A DNA stretch of 64,000 bases from Herbiconiux oxytropis. GTDB lineage: Bacteria; Actinomycetota; Actinomycetes; Actinomycetales; Microbacteriaceae. The notes beneath the pieces were generated by a model that saw nothing but the letters and a program-made list of their open reading frames with translations, did not search any database and was not told where the DNA came from. Both the position numbers and the translations under genes were made by a program. This document shows positions 51,918-60,090 of the stretch, piece by piece; position 1 is the stretch's first letter; every line of letters starts with the position of its first letter. The stretch covers positions 17,238-81,237 of the forward strand of contig NZ_JANLCK010000014.1 in NCBI RefSeq assembly GCF_024979315.1, in the 5' to 3' direction.

Positions 51918-52774
51918 GGGTCGGCGTCTACGTCTTCGCGACCGACCTCGACCTCGATCCGGGCCCGCTCGCGGTGGAGATCGAGCAGCGCGGCTTCGAC
52001 AGCCTGTTCTTCCCCGAGCACTCGCACATCCCCGTCTCCCGGGCGACCGCCTATCCCGAGCAGTACGGGGGTGGGGTGCTCCCCGAGTTCTACAAGCGCA
52101 CCTACGATCCCTTCATCTCCTGCTCGTTCGCCGCGGCGGCCACGAGCACGCTCCAGATCGGCACAGGCGTGAGCCTGCTCGCCCTCCGCGATGCCGTGCA
52201 CGTCGCGAAGATGGCGGCGTCGATCGACCGTTTGAGCGGCGGGCGGTTCGCCTTCGGAGTCGGTTTCGGCTGGAACCGGGACGAGTTCGCCACCCACGGG
52301 GTCGCCTTCGGCAGCCGGCACCGCAGGGTTCGGGAGCAGGTGGCTGCCATCCGCATCCTCTAGAGCGACGACGTGGCCGAGTTCCATGGCGACTTCGTCG
52401 ACTTCGAGCCGAGCTGGTGCTGGCCGAAGCCCGTGCAGTCGTTCCCGCCGGTGTACCTCGGTGGCAGCGGGCCGCTCACCATGAAGCACGCCGCGGAGTG
52501 GGCCGACGTCTGGTACCCGACCCCGCCGATGGACGATCCGCACCTCACCGAGGCACTGCCGCGCTTCCGCGAGCTCGTCGCGGAGGCGGGCCGCGATCCG
52601 GCCGGCGTGCCCGTGGGGATCGCACCCGGATCGTGCGACGCCGCCGACCTCGAGGCCTACCTGCGCAACGGGGTCGAGCAGGTGAACATCGCGCTGGTCG
52701 CCGACACGCCTGCAGAGATGCTCGCGCGGCTGGACGAGCTGCAGGCCCTGCGGATCGCCGTGCTCGGGCGGTGA
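51914..52774 (+). pseudogene. Luciferase-like (LLM) F420-type oxidoreductase interrupted by an in-frame TAG
   Basis: The LLM protein starts at ATG 51914 (overlapping the ABC stop) and reads MRVGVYVFATDLDLDPGPLA through GFGWNRDEFATHGV to AAIRIL. It then meets TAG at codon 150 (52361-52363) and continues in the same frame as SDDVAEFHGDFVDFEPSWCW to a stop at 52774. Homologues usually have a tryptophan in this place (IW or LW before the FHG segment), so TGG to TAG is a single G-to-A change at 52362. No frameshift is present and the rest looks intact. Either a recent nonsense mutation, a sequencing error, or readthrough. The downstream part has a possible restart at GTG 52373 but would lack the cofactor-side half. 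Confidence 0.85.
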
Positions 52775-52855
52775 CAGAGTTGATCAGGCGAGCGCCTGGA
52801 GCAACTCGCGGTGGTGCTCGAGCACGGGAGCGCTGCGGGCCGGTAGGTTCGAGCC

Positions 52856-53890
52856 GTGACGCCTCCTGCCTCCCGCCGCCCCTGGTACCGCCGGCCCGGC
52901 CGCGTGGTGCTGCTCGGCGTGGTGGCTGTCGCGGCGGCCGGCGCCATCGCGTTCGTGGTGAGTCCGTGGCCGGCGGCCATGCTCATCCGGGCGATGTTCG
53001 AGCAGGGCGCGCGCACGACGGTCTCCGAGATGGAGCCGTACGCTCCCACGACGGGCGTCGACGAGACGCTCGATGTCCCCTACGGCGAAGCGGGATCCTC
53101 GACCTCGTTCGACGTCTTCTCGCCCGCGGGTGGTGACGAGCCGCTGCCGACCGTGGTGTGGATCCACGGCGGCGCCTGGATCTCGGGCGACAAGAGCAAC
53201 GTGCGGCCGTACGTGCGGATGATCGCCGCCGAGGGCTACACGACCGTCGCGTTCGACTATTCGATCGCTCCCGAGGAGACCTACCCCACCGCACTCACGC
53301 AGCTCAACGGCGCGCTCGCCCATCTCGTCGAGCACGCCGAGGAGCTCCGCATCGACCCGAGCCGCATCGTGCTGGCGGGCGACTCGGCCGGGGCCAACCT
53401 CGCGAGCCAGCTCGCGGTGCTCACCACGAATCCCGACTACGCGGCGCTCCTCGGCATCGCGCCGGCCCTCACCACCGGACAGCTCCGCGCGGTGGTGCTG
53501 AACTGCGGCATCTACGACATCTCCGGCATCCCCGACGCTCCCGGCATCGCCGGCTGGGGCTTCCGGATCGCGCTCTGGTCGTACCTCGGCGAACGCGACT
53601 GGCTGCCCACGGCGGGCGGGCAGGAGATGTCGACGCTCGACTACGTGAGCGCCGAGTTCCCCGCCACGTGGATCTCGGGCGGCAACGGCGATCCGCTCAC
53701 CTCGACGCAGTCCGAGCCGCTCGCCGAGAAGCTCGGAGGCCTCGGCGTCGACGTCACCCCTGTGTTCTATCCGGTGGGGCACGAGCCCGAACTGCCGCAC
53801 GAGTACCAGTTCCACCTCGACTACGAAGACGCCAGGACCGCGCTCGGCTCGACCATCGAGTTCCTCGACCGGGTGACCGCCGCCGGATGA
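52856..53890 (+). CDS. Hormone-sensitive-lipase-type alpha/beta hydrolase
   Basis: A 344-aa esterase/lipase of the HSL family. An N-terminal membrane segment (VVLLGVVAVAAAGAIAFVV, residues about 17-35) probably serves as anchor or signal. Family motifs are HGGAWISGDKS (oxyanion hole) and GDSAGANLASQ (nucleophile serine). The aspartate and histidine of the triad are likely in GGNGDPLTS and VGHEPELPHE. Starts at GTG 52856. Its stop overlaps the next gene as ATGA. Esterase on short- or medium-chain substrates is likely; an unrelated gene to the island upstream cannot be excluded. Confidence 0.83.
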   Translation: MTPPASRRPWYRRPGRVVLLGVVAVAAAGAIAFVVSPWPAAMLIRAMFEQGARTTVSEMEPYAPTTGVDETLDVPYGEAGSSTSFDVFSPAGGDEPLPTVVWIHGGAWISGDKSNVRPYVRMIAAEGYTTVAFDYSIAPEETYPTALTQLNGALAHLVEHAEELRIDPSRIVLAGDSAGANLASQLAVLTTNPDYAALLGIAPALTTGQLRAVVLNCGIYDISGIPDAPGIAGWGFRIALWSYLGERDWLPTAGGQEMSTLDYVSAEFPATWISGGNGDPLTSTQSEPLAEKLGGLGVDVTPVFYPVGHEPELPHEYQFHLDYEDARTALGSTIEFLDRVTAAG

Positions 53891-54834
53891 CGCAGACCGC
53901 ACCGGTCGCGTCGTCCGCGGCCCGCTGGGGACGACTCTACTTCGCGCTGCAGGCCCTCGGGGGAGCAGCCTGGTGGATGGCCGTCTTCACCGTGCCCGCC
54001 GTGTGCGGGGCGACCCTCGGCGGTCTCGAGCCCGTCCCGGTCGCGGCCGCCGATCTGCCGCTGTTCGTGGGCACCTCGGCCCTCGCCGCGCTCGGAGTGC
54101 GGTGGGCCGCCATCCTCGCCACGAGCTGGACGCTCCTGGTGGCGACCGCCCTGGCCGTCTACGCGACCGTGACCGGCGAGGCGGGCTGGGGCGTGCTCAT
54201 CATGGCCGCCGCCGCCGGCGGATCCCTCCTCGGGCTCGCGCTCGTGCTGCTCGGGCGCGTGCCCACCGAGTGGGCCGTGCGCGGGCCGTTCGCCTTCCGC
54301 CCGAACGCGACCGGGCGGAGCAGACGGTCGGATGTACTCCGCACGTTCGCGCAGATCGCCGTGTTCTGGGGGCTCGGTCTCGTCGTGGTGCCGGTCGTCA
54401 TCCGGCTGCTCGAGCAGCGCTGGGCGGTCGACGTCGAGTTCCCGCCGGTGTCGCTCCCCGTCGGCATCGTGCTGCTGGTGCTCGCGAGCAGCCTCGGCAT
54501 CGGTTCGGCCGTCGTCATGTCGAGCCTCGGCGAGGGCACGCCGCTGCCCTCGGCGATGCCGCACCACCTCGTCGTCGCGGGGCCCTACCGCTGGGTGCGC
54601 AACCCCATGGCCGTCGCGGGCATCGCCCAGGGGGTGGCCGTCGGCCTCATCCTCTCGTCGTGGCTCGTGGTGCTCTACGCCGTGGCGGGTGCCGTGGTCT
54701 GGAACCTCGTCATCCGCCCGCATGAGGAGGCCGACCTCGGGCGGCGGTTCGGCCCCGAGTTCGACCGGTATCGCGCCGCCGTGCGCTGCTGGGTGCCGCG
54801 GCTCCGGCCCGTCAGAGCGACGCGACGTCGATGA
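53887..54834 (+). CDS. Membrane methyltransferase of the PEMT/ICMT-like (isoprenylcysteine) type
   Basis: A 315-aa membrane protein with about seven hydrophobic helices. The C-terminal motif (GPYRWVRNPMAVAGIAQGVA and RPHEEADLGRRFGPEFDRYR) matches the phospholipid/isoprenylcysteine methyltransferase-like (PEMT) family, whose SAM-binding signature includes RHPxYxG and EExxLxxxFG; here it reads RNPMAVAG and EEADLGRRFG. Acceptor unknown. ATG 53887 overlaps the hydrolase stop. It converges on and overlaps the quinone oxidoreductase gene by 23 bases. Confidence 0.78.
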   Translation: MTQTAPVASSAARWGRLYFALQALGGAAWWMAVFTVPAVCGATLGGLEPVPVAAADLPLFVGTSALAALGVRWAAILATSWTLLVATALAVYATVTGEAGWGVLIMAAAAGGSLLGLALVLLGRVPTEWAVRGPFAFRPNATGRSRRSDVLRTFAQIAVFWGLGLVVVPVVIRLLEQRWAVDVEFPPVSLPVGIVLLVLASSLGIGSAVVMSSLGEGTPLPSAMPHHLVVAGPYRWVRNPMAVAGIAQGVAVGLILSSWLVVLYAVAGAVVWNLVIRPHEEADLGRRFGPEFDRYRAAVRCWVPRLRPVRATRRR

Positions 54835-55837
54835 GCACCTTGCCCACGACCCCGGACTCGACGGCGTCGTGCGCGGCCGCTGTCTCGGAGAGGGGGAAGC
54901 GGCTGAGGGGGAGGCCGGCCGCCTCGCCGACCGGGAGGGCTCCGTCGGCGAGGGCCGCCGTGATGTCCTCCGCAGCGGCCGCGAGGGCCTCCGAGCCCAC
55001 GGTGTAGAGCAGCAGGAACTGGTAGCGCACGTTGAGGGCGAAGTGGCTGCGCACGTCGATCGTGACCTGGTCGCCGCCGTTGTTGGCGTAGACCGAGACG
55101 GTGCCGTGGTTCGCGAGCACGGCGGCGTTGAGGGCGGCGTTCTGAGCGGGTGAGACCTCCACGACGATGTCGACGCCGTCCGGGGCGATCTCGCGGATGC
55201 GGGACGCGGCATCCTCCTCGCGGTAGTTCACGACCGCGTCGGCACCCGCCGCCGTGGCGAGGGCCGCCTTCGCGTCTGAGGAGACCGTGGAGACGACGGT
55301 CGCTCCGGCCCAGTGGGCGAGCTGGATGGCGGCGTGACCGACGGCTCCTGCGCCTCCGGCCACGAGCACCGTGCGGCCCTCCAGTGCGCCGGGGGACAGC
55401 CGCGACGGGCCCCCCTCGTGCACCGTCAGGGCGCGGTGCGCCGTCATGGCGGGCACCCCGAGCGACGCCCCCACGTCGAACGAGACGTCCTCGGCGAGCT
55501 TCACCACGCGCTCGACCGGCACCACGGCGAACTCGGCGGCCGAGCCGCCCGGCCGCTGATACGCGGAGAGGAACATCCAGACCCGGTCACCGGGCGCGAG
55601 GTGGGCGACGCCCTCGCCCACGGCGTCGATCACGCCGGCACCGTCCTGGTTCGGGGTCTGCTCCTCGGCCTCCTGGCCGTTCGACGTGCTGCCCGACCGG
55701 TTCTTCCAGTCGGTGGGGTTGACGGCCGAGACGGCCACCCGCACGCGAACCTCACCGGCACCCGGTTCGGGCACGGGCCGCTCGGCGAGCTGGAGGACAT
55801 CGGACGGGCCGTTCTGGGAATACACGATCGCTCTCAT
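54812..55837 (-). CDS. NADPH:quinone oxidoreductase (zeta-crystallin-like MDR)
   Basis: A 341-aa zinc-free MDR reductase, QOR type: no zinc ligands, NADPH motif VAGGAGAVGHAAIQLAHWAG with basic residues following, and the SAVNPTDWKNR segment near the start. Reduces quinones or activated alkenes. ATG 55837 (MRAIVYSQNG) is the family start; the longer frame to 56098 is a shadow of the next gene. Its 3' end overlaps the converging methyltransferase gene. It lies 58 bases after the small HTH gene on the same strand and might share its transcript. Confidence 0.86.
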   Translation of the reverse strand: MRAIVYSQNGPSDVLQLAERPVPEPGAGEVRVRVAVSAVNPTDWKNRSGSTSNGQEAEEQTPNQDGAGVIDAVGEGVAHLAPGDRVWMFLSAYQRPGGSAAEFAVVPVERVVKLAEDVSFDVGASLGVPAMTAHRALTVHEGGPSRLSPGALEGRTVLVAGGAGAVGHAAIQLAHWAGATVVSTVSSDAKAALATAAGADAVVNYREEDAASRIREIAPDGVDIVVEVSPAQNAALNAAVLANHGTVSVYANNGGDQVTIDVRSHFALNVRYQFLLLYTVGSEALAAAAEDITAALADGALPVGEAAGLPLSRFPLSETAAAHDAVESGVVGKVLIDVASL

Positions 55838-55895
55838 GCCTTCATCCAACCCCTGGAGGCCCCCTCTGCATTCCGGGAGCGAGGGCGAACACCCG

Positions 55896-56174
55896 CTACG
55901 CGGTCCGGGCGTCGACGTCGTGGGCGGGCGTTCCCGCCCATTCCACCGCAAGGGCGTCCAGGGAGAGGCCGAGGGCGCGCGCGAGCGAAGCGACCACGCC
56001 GAACGCGGGGCTCGGCAGGCGACCGGTCTCGATCTTGCGGAGCGTCTCGGGGGAGATGCCCGCCTGGCCGGCGACCTCGTTGAGCGAGCGGCCGGCACGG
56101 GAGCGGCGCAGGGTCTCGCCGAGGCGCCGGCCGGCCTCGAGCTGCTCGGGTGTGAGGGGTGCGCGGACCATCAT
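55896..56174 (-). CDS. Small XRE-family helix-turn-helix regulator
   Basis: A 92-aa regulator that is essentially one HTH: LRRSRAGRSLNEVAGQAGIS followed by PETLRKIETGRLPSP (recognition helix). No ligand domain, so it likely acts as a dimeric repressor. ATG at 56174 (a second in-frame ATG is at 56171) follows AGGAG. It is divergent from the methionine aminopeptidase gene, with two identical-core palindromes (56201, 56223) in the 65-base gap, so it probably controls both its own gene and map. Confidence 0.85.
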   Translation of the reverse strand: MMVRAPLTPEQLEAGRRLGETLRRSRAGRSLNEVAGQAGISPETLRKIETGRLPSPAFGVVASLARALGLSLDALAVEWAGTPAHDVDARTA

Positions 56175-56200
56175 GGGGAACTCCTGCGATCGGATGCCTG

Positions 56201-56216
56201 CGGTATTTCCATACCG
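56201..56216. promoter_or_regulatory. Palindromic operator 1, HTH / map divergent promoter
   Basis: CGGTAT-TTCC-ATACCG is a perfect 6-bp inverted repeat around four bases, 27 bases from the HTH gene start (56174) and 24 bases from the map start (56240). Confidence 0.7.
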
Positions 56217-56222
56217 ACAATC

Positions 56223-56236
56223 GGTATTATCATACC
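56223..56236. promoter_or_regulatory. Palindromic operator 2, HTH / map divergent promoter
   Basis: GGTAT-TATC-ATACC is a 5-bp perfect inverted repeat with the same core as operator 1. The centres are 21 bases apart, two helical turns, so two repressor dimers could bind on one DNA face. It ends three bases before the map ATG, so binding would block initiation. Confidence 0.7.
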
Positions 56237-56239
56237 AGC

Positions 56240-57001
56240 ATGATCGAACTCCACACCCCCGCCGAGATCGAGCGGATGCGCCCCGCCGGCGCGTTCGTGC
56301 GCGACACCCTCGCGAAGCTCTCGGCCCAGGTCGCCGTGGGCGTCAACCTGCTCGAGCTCGAAGAGGCCGCCCGCCACGAGGTCGCCGAGCGCGGAGCCGT
56401 CTCCTGCTACTGGGACTACGCCCCGTCCTTCGGCGACGGCCCGTTCCGGAACGTCATCTGCCTCTCGGTGAACGATGCCGCCCAGCACGGCCTGCCCCAC
56501 GACTACCGGCTGCGCGACGGCGACGTGCTGAGCCTCGACTTCGCGGTCTCGGTCGACGGGTGGGTGGCGGATGCGGCGGTCACCGTGATCGCCGGCCGGA
56601 CCGATCCGGCCGACCTGACCCTCATCCGCTCCACGCGTGAAGCTCTCGACGCCGGGATCGCCGCCGCGCAGCCGGGCAACCGCATGGGCGACATCTCGGC
56701 CGCGATCGGCGCGGTGGCCGCCGCCTACGGCTACCCCGTGAACCACGAGTTCGGCGGGCACTCGGTGGGCCGCACGATGCACGGCGACCTCTTCATCTGC
56801 AACGACGGGCGCGCGGGCCGCGGCTACCGCATCCGCCCCGGAATGGTGTTCGCGCTGGAGCCGTGGTGGGCGAAGACGACGGCGCGCATCCGGATGGACC
56901 CCGACGGCTGGACCGTGCGCTCGGCCGACGGAAGTCGTGCGGCCCACACCGAGCACACCCTCGCGGTGACCGAGCACGGACCCCTGGTGCTCACGGCCTG
57001 A
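56240..57001 (+). CDS. map: Type I methionine aminopeptidase
   Basis: A 253-aa MAP removing N-terminal methionine from new proteins. The five metal ligands are Asp100, Asp111, His174, Glu207 and Glu238, each exactly three residues above those of the E. coli enzyme (97, 108, 171, 204, 235), in LSLDFAV, VADAAV, GGHSVGR, ALEPWW and HTEHTL. The ATG at 56240 is preferred; the longer frame from 56159 crosses the operators. It has no N-terminal extension. Actinobacteria usually have two map genes; one under a dedicated repressor is unusual and suggests a conditional paralogue. Confidence 0.93.
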   Translation: MIELHTPAEIERMRPAGAFVRDTLAKLSAQVAVGVNLLELEEAARHEVAERGAVSCYWDYAPSFGDGPFRNVICLSVNDAAQHGLPHDYRLRDGDVLSLDFAVSVDGWVADAAVTVIAGRTDPADLTLIRSTREALDAGIAAAQPGNRMGDISAAIGAVAAAYGYPVNHEFGGHSVGRTMHGDLFICNDGRAGRGYRIRPGMVFALEPWWAKTTARIRMDPDGWTVRSADGSRAAHTEHTLAVTEHGPLVLTA

Positions 57002-57077
57002 CCGGCGGGCTCCGGATGCCGCCGCGGGGATGACGCGGATGCGTCCGGTGCCCTACCGTGAGCGGAGGGGGGGAGAC

Positions 57078-58088
57078 ATGGCCAGATCCGGCACTGCACA
57101 CCTGAAGCCCGCGCGCGACCTCGTGGCCGAGGGCGAGGACCACGCCGCCGTGCGCGCCACGTTCGTCAAGCACGCCCTCACCCGGCTGCCGCTCATCGGC
57201 TCGCTCGTCATCACCATCAACCTCTTCGTGCAGGTGCGCGGCGATGTGGGACTCGCGGTGGCAGTCGCCCAGAATCTCACCTTCGGCGGACTCCTCGTGG
57301 TGGTGCTGCTGAACCTCGCCGTCTACATCATCATCGGGGTGATGGTGGCGGCGATGCCTCTCGTTTTCGACCGCGAGTACAACTTCTGGACGAGGGTCGT
57401 CGGCGCGGCGATCCTGCTGCTGCTCTCGGCGGTGCTGTTCAACACGGCGTCGTGGCTGCTGCTCGCCGGACTCGCTCTGGTGTTCGTGGTCATCGGCGCG
57501 ATCGTGCTGCACGGTCGCACGAGGCCGGCACCCCTGGTCGACGCGGTGAGCGTGCGCACCGCGCTCACCAACCCCACGCCGCCGCTCGACTCCGGCCTCC
57601 GCACGATCTGGGCGGAGGGGCGCGCGATGCTCCGGATCGTCTCGCCCACGGCCCCGCCGGTCACTGTTGCCGAGACCGCCCTCGATCCCGTTCCCGCTCC
57701 CAAGCCGTTCGCCGAGATCGCCGACGAGTGGAACGCACGCACGACCGCCCTGCACGATCCCCGGGCCAAGTCGATCACGCGCCTCGCGTTCGCCGGCATC
57801 ATCGGCTTCGTCGTGCTGTTCGGCCTCAACATCCTCACCCAGCCCATCCGCTTCGCCCCGCTCGAGCTCGTCGCCCTCGACGGCGGCACGGCGCGATCCG
57901 GGTTCGTGCTGCTCCAGGGTTCCGGCGGCGTCTTCGTGCCCAACCCGTTCGGCACTGTCGAGTTCATCACGGCCGCGGACATCACGGCACGCGACCTCTG
58001 CGAGGATGTGCCGCGCTGGTGGTCGATCTCGCCGATCGAGGCGCTGTCTCCCGGCGCCCCGAGCGGCGTCGACTGCACCGGCAAGTAG
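57078..58088 (+). CDS. Membrane protein of unknown function, about five helices
   Basis: A 336-aa protein I cannot assign. Hydrophobic segments are LPLIGSLVITINLFV, LTFGGLLVVVLLNLAVYIII, VVGAAILLLLSAVLFNTASW, LLLAGLALVFVVIGAIVLHG and LAFAGIIGFVVLFGLNILTQ. A C-terminal extracytoplasmic region of about 70 residues contains two cysteines (DLCEDVPRW and GVDCTGK). ATG 57078 has a strong purine-rich Shine-Dalgarno (GGGGGGAG). It converges with the PPOX gene at 58092. Confidence 0.7.
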   Translation: MARSGTAHLKPARDLVAEGEDHAAVRATFVKHALTRLPLIGSLVITINLFVQVRGDVGLAVAVAQNLTFGGLLVVVLLNLAVYIIIGVMVAAMPLVFDREYNFWTRVVGAAILLLLSAVLFNTASWLLLAGLALVFVVIGAIVLHGRTRPAPLVDAVSVRTALTNPTPPLDSGLRTIWAEGRAMLRIVSPTAPPVTVAETALDPVPAPKPFAEIADEWNARTTALHDPRAKSITRLAFAGIIGFVVLFGLNILTQPIRFAPLELVALDGGTARSGFVLLQGSGGVFVPNPFGTVEFITAADITARDLCEDVPRWWSISPIEALSPGAPSGVDCTGK

Positions 58089-58091
58089 GGT

Positions 58092-58484
58092 TCAGCCGGT
58101 GTAGTCGTTCGCCCAGCTGGTCTGTGGCCGGATGAGGAAGACGGCGAAGCCGCTGCGCTCCTCGTAGGGTGCACCGGTGTAGGCCTCCGAGATGCGGTCG
58201 ACGATCGCCATGGCCTCGTCGCCCTCGATCCGCCGCGAGACGACGCCGCGCACGGTGGCCATGTCGAGCGGCTCGTCGGGGCGGGTCACCGAGAGCGCTG
58301 CCCGCGGATCGCGCTGCAGGTTCTCGTCCTTACGGGAGCCCTCGATCATGAAGACCGCGAGCTCGTCACCCTCCACGCCCACCCATACGGGCACGGAGTG
58401 CGGGGATCCGTCCGGCATGAGGGTCGCCAGGTGCACCACGGCGGCCCGCTCGAAATACGGCCGCACCTTCTCGAACGACGCCAT
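58092..58484 (-). CDS. Pyridoxamine 5'-phosphate oxidase-fold (PPOX-class) flavin/F420 protein
   Basis: A 130-aa single-domain split-beta-barrel protein of the PPOX class (LATLMPDGSPHSVPVWVG near the N-terminus, GSRKDENLQRDPRAALSVTR in the cofactor region). Members bind FMN or F420 and reduce small substrates. With an LLM relative in the window, F420 use in this organism is plausible. Start is ATG 58484. It ends three bases after the converging membrane gene. Confidence 0.85.
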   Translation of the reverse strand: MASFEKVRPYFERAAVVHLATLMPDGSPHSVPVWVGVEGDELAVFMIEGSRKDENLQRDPRAALSVTRPDEPLDMATVRGVVSRRIEGDEAMAIVDRISEAYTGAPYEERSGFAVFLIRPQTSWANDYTG

Positions 58485-58516
58485 CAGCGATTCGTCTCCT
58501 GCTCCATCGGCTGGTG

Positions 58517-58735
58517 CTACTCGCCGTCGCGCTGGTGGGTGAAGTCGCCGCTCGAGGGGTTGGAGTACGCCGAGCGCGCCGGCTCCGCGGTCGACTCGTC
58601 GGCGTCGCCGGTGTCCTCCTTGTCGTAGAACGCGGCGTCGGCGCGCTCCTGCTCGTCTCGCCCGGCGGTCTTCTCGCGCTCGGTCGCCTCGTCGGAACCG
58701 CTCATGACGGGTTGGTCCTGTGTGTCGTCGCTCAT
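58517..58735 (-). CDS. Small acidic hydrophilic protein, unknown
   Basis: A 72-aa protein with no hydrophobic segment, rich in Asp, Glu, Thr and Ser (MSDDTQDQPVMSGSDEATER to SNPSSGDFTHQRDGE), probably disordered. The ATG at 58735 lies in a longer open frame, but its codon pattern and acidic composition suggest a real gene. No motif is recognisable. It is 32 bases upstream of the PPOX gene on the same strand and could be cotranscribed with it. Confidence 0.5.
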   Translation of the reverse strand: MSDDTQDQPVMSGSDEATEREKTAGRDEQERADAAFYDKEDTGDADESTAEPARSAYSNPSSGDFTHQRDGE

Positions 58736-58799
58736 GGTCGTGACACTATCCCCGCCGTGCGCATCCCGCATGCTGCCTGCTCGGAGTTCGCTGTCGGCG

Positions 58800-59729
58800 T
58801 CAGCCCCGGCGGTCGACGCGCTCCTGCGGTTGCCCTTCGCGGGCGACCTCCGGGAGCCCTCCGTGATCGGGCGCCACATGCTGCAGGATCCGCGACCACT
58901 GGGTGACGAGGGCGAGTGCGCCACCAGAGGAGACCCGCACGACCGACGATGAGGGGATGCGGTCGCGGTACCAGTGCCCGTCGTCGACTCCCGCGCCGGT
59001 CGCGTCGTCGGCGTAGATGAGTATGACGTCGGCGCGGATGGCGCCGAGCTCCTCGGCCCATGAGGTGTCGGCGAGGGCCTCGTGATCGAGCTCCGCTCCC
59101 GCACCGCCCTGGGTGGCGGCCTCGTCGAGCATGCGCTGCAGCCGGTTGCGGAGGCCAGGTCGCTCGAGCAGCCGGTCGCCGGGGGAGATGCCGAGCAGGT
59201 CGAGGCCGAACGGCGGAGCAGGTGCCGGCGCGGCCTCGTCATCGGATCCGGCCGCGCGGGGCGCCGGCGTCTGGAAGACCGCCACTCGATCCACGAGCTG
59301 CGGATGCCGCGCGGCGAGCGAGAGCGCCACCATGCCCCCCGTTCCCCAGCCGACGACCCCGGCGGTGCCGTAGGCCGCCGCCTGCGTCTGCTCGGCGTCG
59401 TCGTGCGCGGCCGAGAGGTAGGCGGCGAGATCGTCGGCTCGCCGCTGGATGGTCGCACGTGTCCCCGGCACCGCCTTGACCTTCGACGGGTCACCGGGCG
59501 AGAGCGCGTCCGGACCGGGGGCGTCGGGGGCCGGTGTCGCGCCGTAACCCGGGCGATCGAGCGCCACCAGGTGCACGCCCCACCGGCTCGTGACCGTCGG
59601 ATCGGGGTCGAACATCCCGCCGCCCGGTGTCGGCAGGCACAGCAGCACGAGTCGCTCGGAGAGCGGATCGCCGGCGGCCGACAGCCCCATGACGTCGCCC
59701 GAGCGCAGGGTGGTCAGGTGGTGCGCCAT
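58800..59729 (-). CDS. Alpha/beta hydrolase
   Basis: A 309-aa alpha/beta-hydrolase fold protein. It contains the segment VHLVALDRPGYGATPAPDAP and the nucleophile-elbow region VVGWGTGGMVALSLAARHP, where the usual GxSxG reads G-W-G-T-G. The Ser position is thus Gly or Thr, so catalytic activity is doubtful. ATG 59729 gives the natural length; the longer frame to 60077 is shadow. It is divergent from the small membrane protein at 59844. Confidence 0.7.
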   Translation of the reverse strand: MAHHLTTLRSGDVMGLSAAGDPLSERLVLLCLPTPGGGMFDPDPTVTSRWGVHLVALDRPGYGATPAPDAPGPDALSPGDPSKVKAVPGTRATIQRRADDLAAYLSAAHDDAEQTQAAAYGTAGVVGWGTGGMVALSLAARHPQLVDRVAVFQTPAPRAAGSDDEAAPAPAPPFGLDLLGISPGDRLLERPGLRNRLQRMLDEAATQGGAGAELDHEALADTSWAEELGAIRADVILIYADDATGAGVDDGHWYRDRIPSSSVVRVSSGGALALVTQWSRILQHVAPDHGGLPEVAREGQPQERVDRRG

Positions 59730-59843
59730 CGTGCTCCCGTCCTGTGCTCTCTCGAAGTCCCCACCCTCTCTTCTACAACCGCCGACGCGATCCGCACACC
59801 CCTTGACCGGGCGGAAGACGGCGTGCCGGTCTACTCTTCGATC

Positions 59844-60071
59844 ATGACGAACGATCCGACGGAACCCACCGAACCGCCGCGCCGCGACTCCGACGCAGGG
59901 CTGCCGAAATACGTCATCATCGGCGTCGTGGCCGGGATGCTCGCGGGCGCGGTCGGCGGCATCGTCGTGCCGTCGCTCGGTGTGGGCTTCGGCCTCAGCA
60001 TCGGGATCGTCGTGGGCATCGCGCTCGGCGTGGCCCTCTGGTTCGCCAGGCGGGGCGGCGCCCGGCCGTAG
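59844..60071 (+). CDS. Small membrane protein with two hydrophobic helices
   Basis: A 75-aa protein with a hydrophilic N-terminus (MTNDPTEPTEPPRRDSDAG) and two glycine-rich helices (YVIIGVVAGMLAGAVGGIVV, VGFGLSIGIVVGIALGVALW) joined by PSLG. Nothing more can be said about function. It begins at ATG 59844 and ends 19 bases before the converging pgi stop. Confidence 0.65.
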   Translation: MTNDPTEPTEPPRRDSDAGLPKYVIIGVVAGMLAGAVGGIVVPSLGVGFGLSIGIVVGIALGVALWFARRGGARP

Positions 60072-60090
60072 CGGCACGCCGTCGCAGCGG

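Noticed and set aside
52784..52855. Minus-strand end ...VLEHHRELLQALA near 52784, resembling the C-terminus of a gene
   Set aside because: Only about 20 codons; no family recognisable and the rest of that frame is antisense to the esterase gene.
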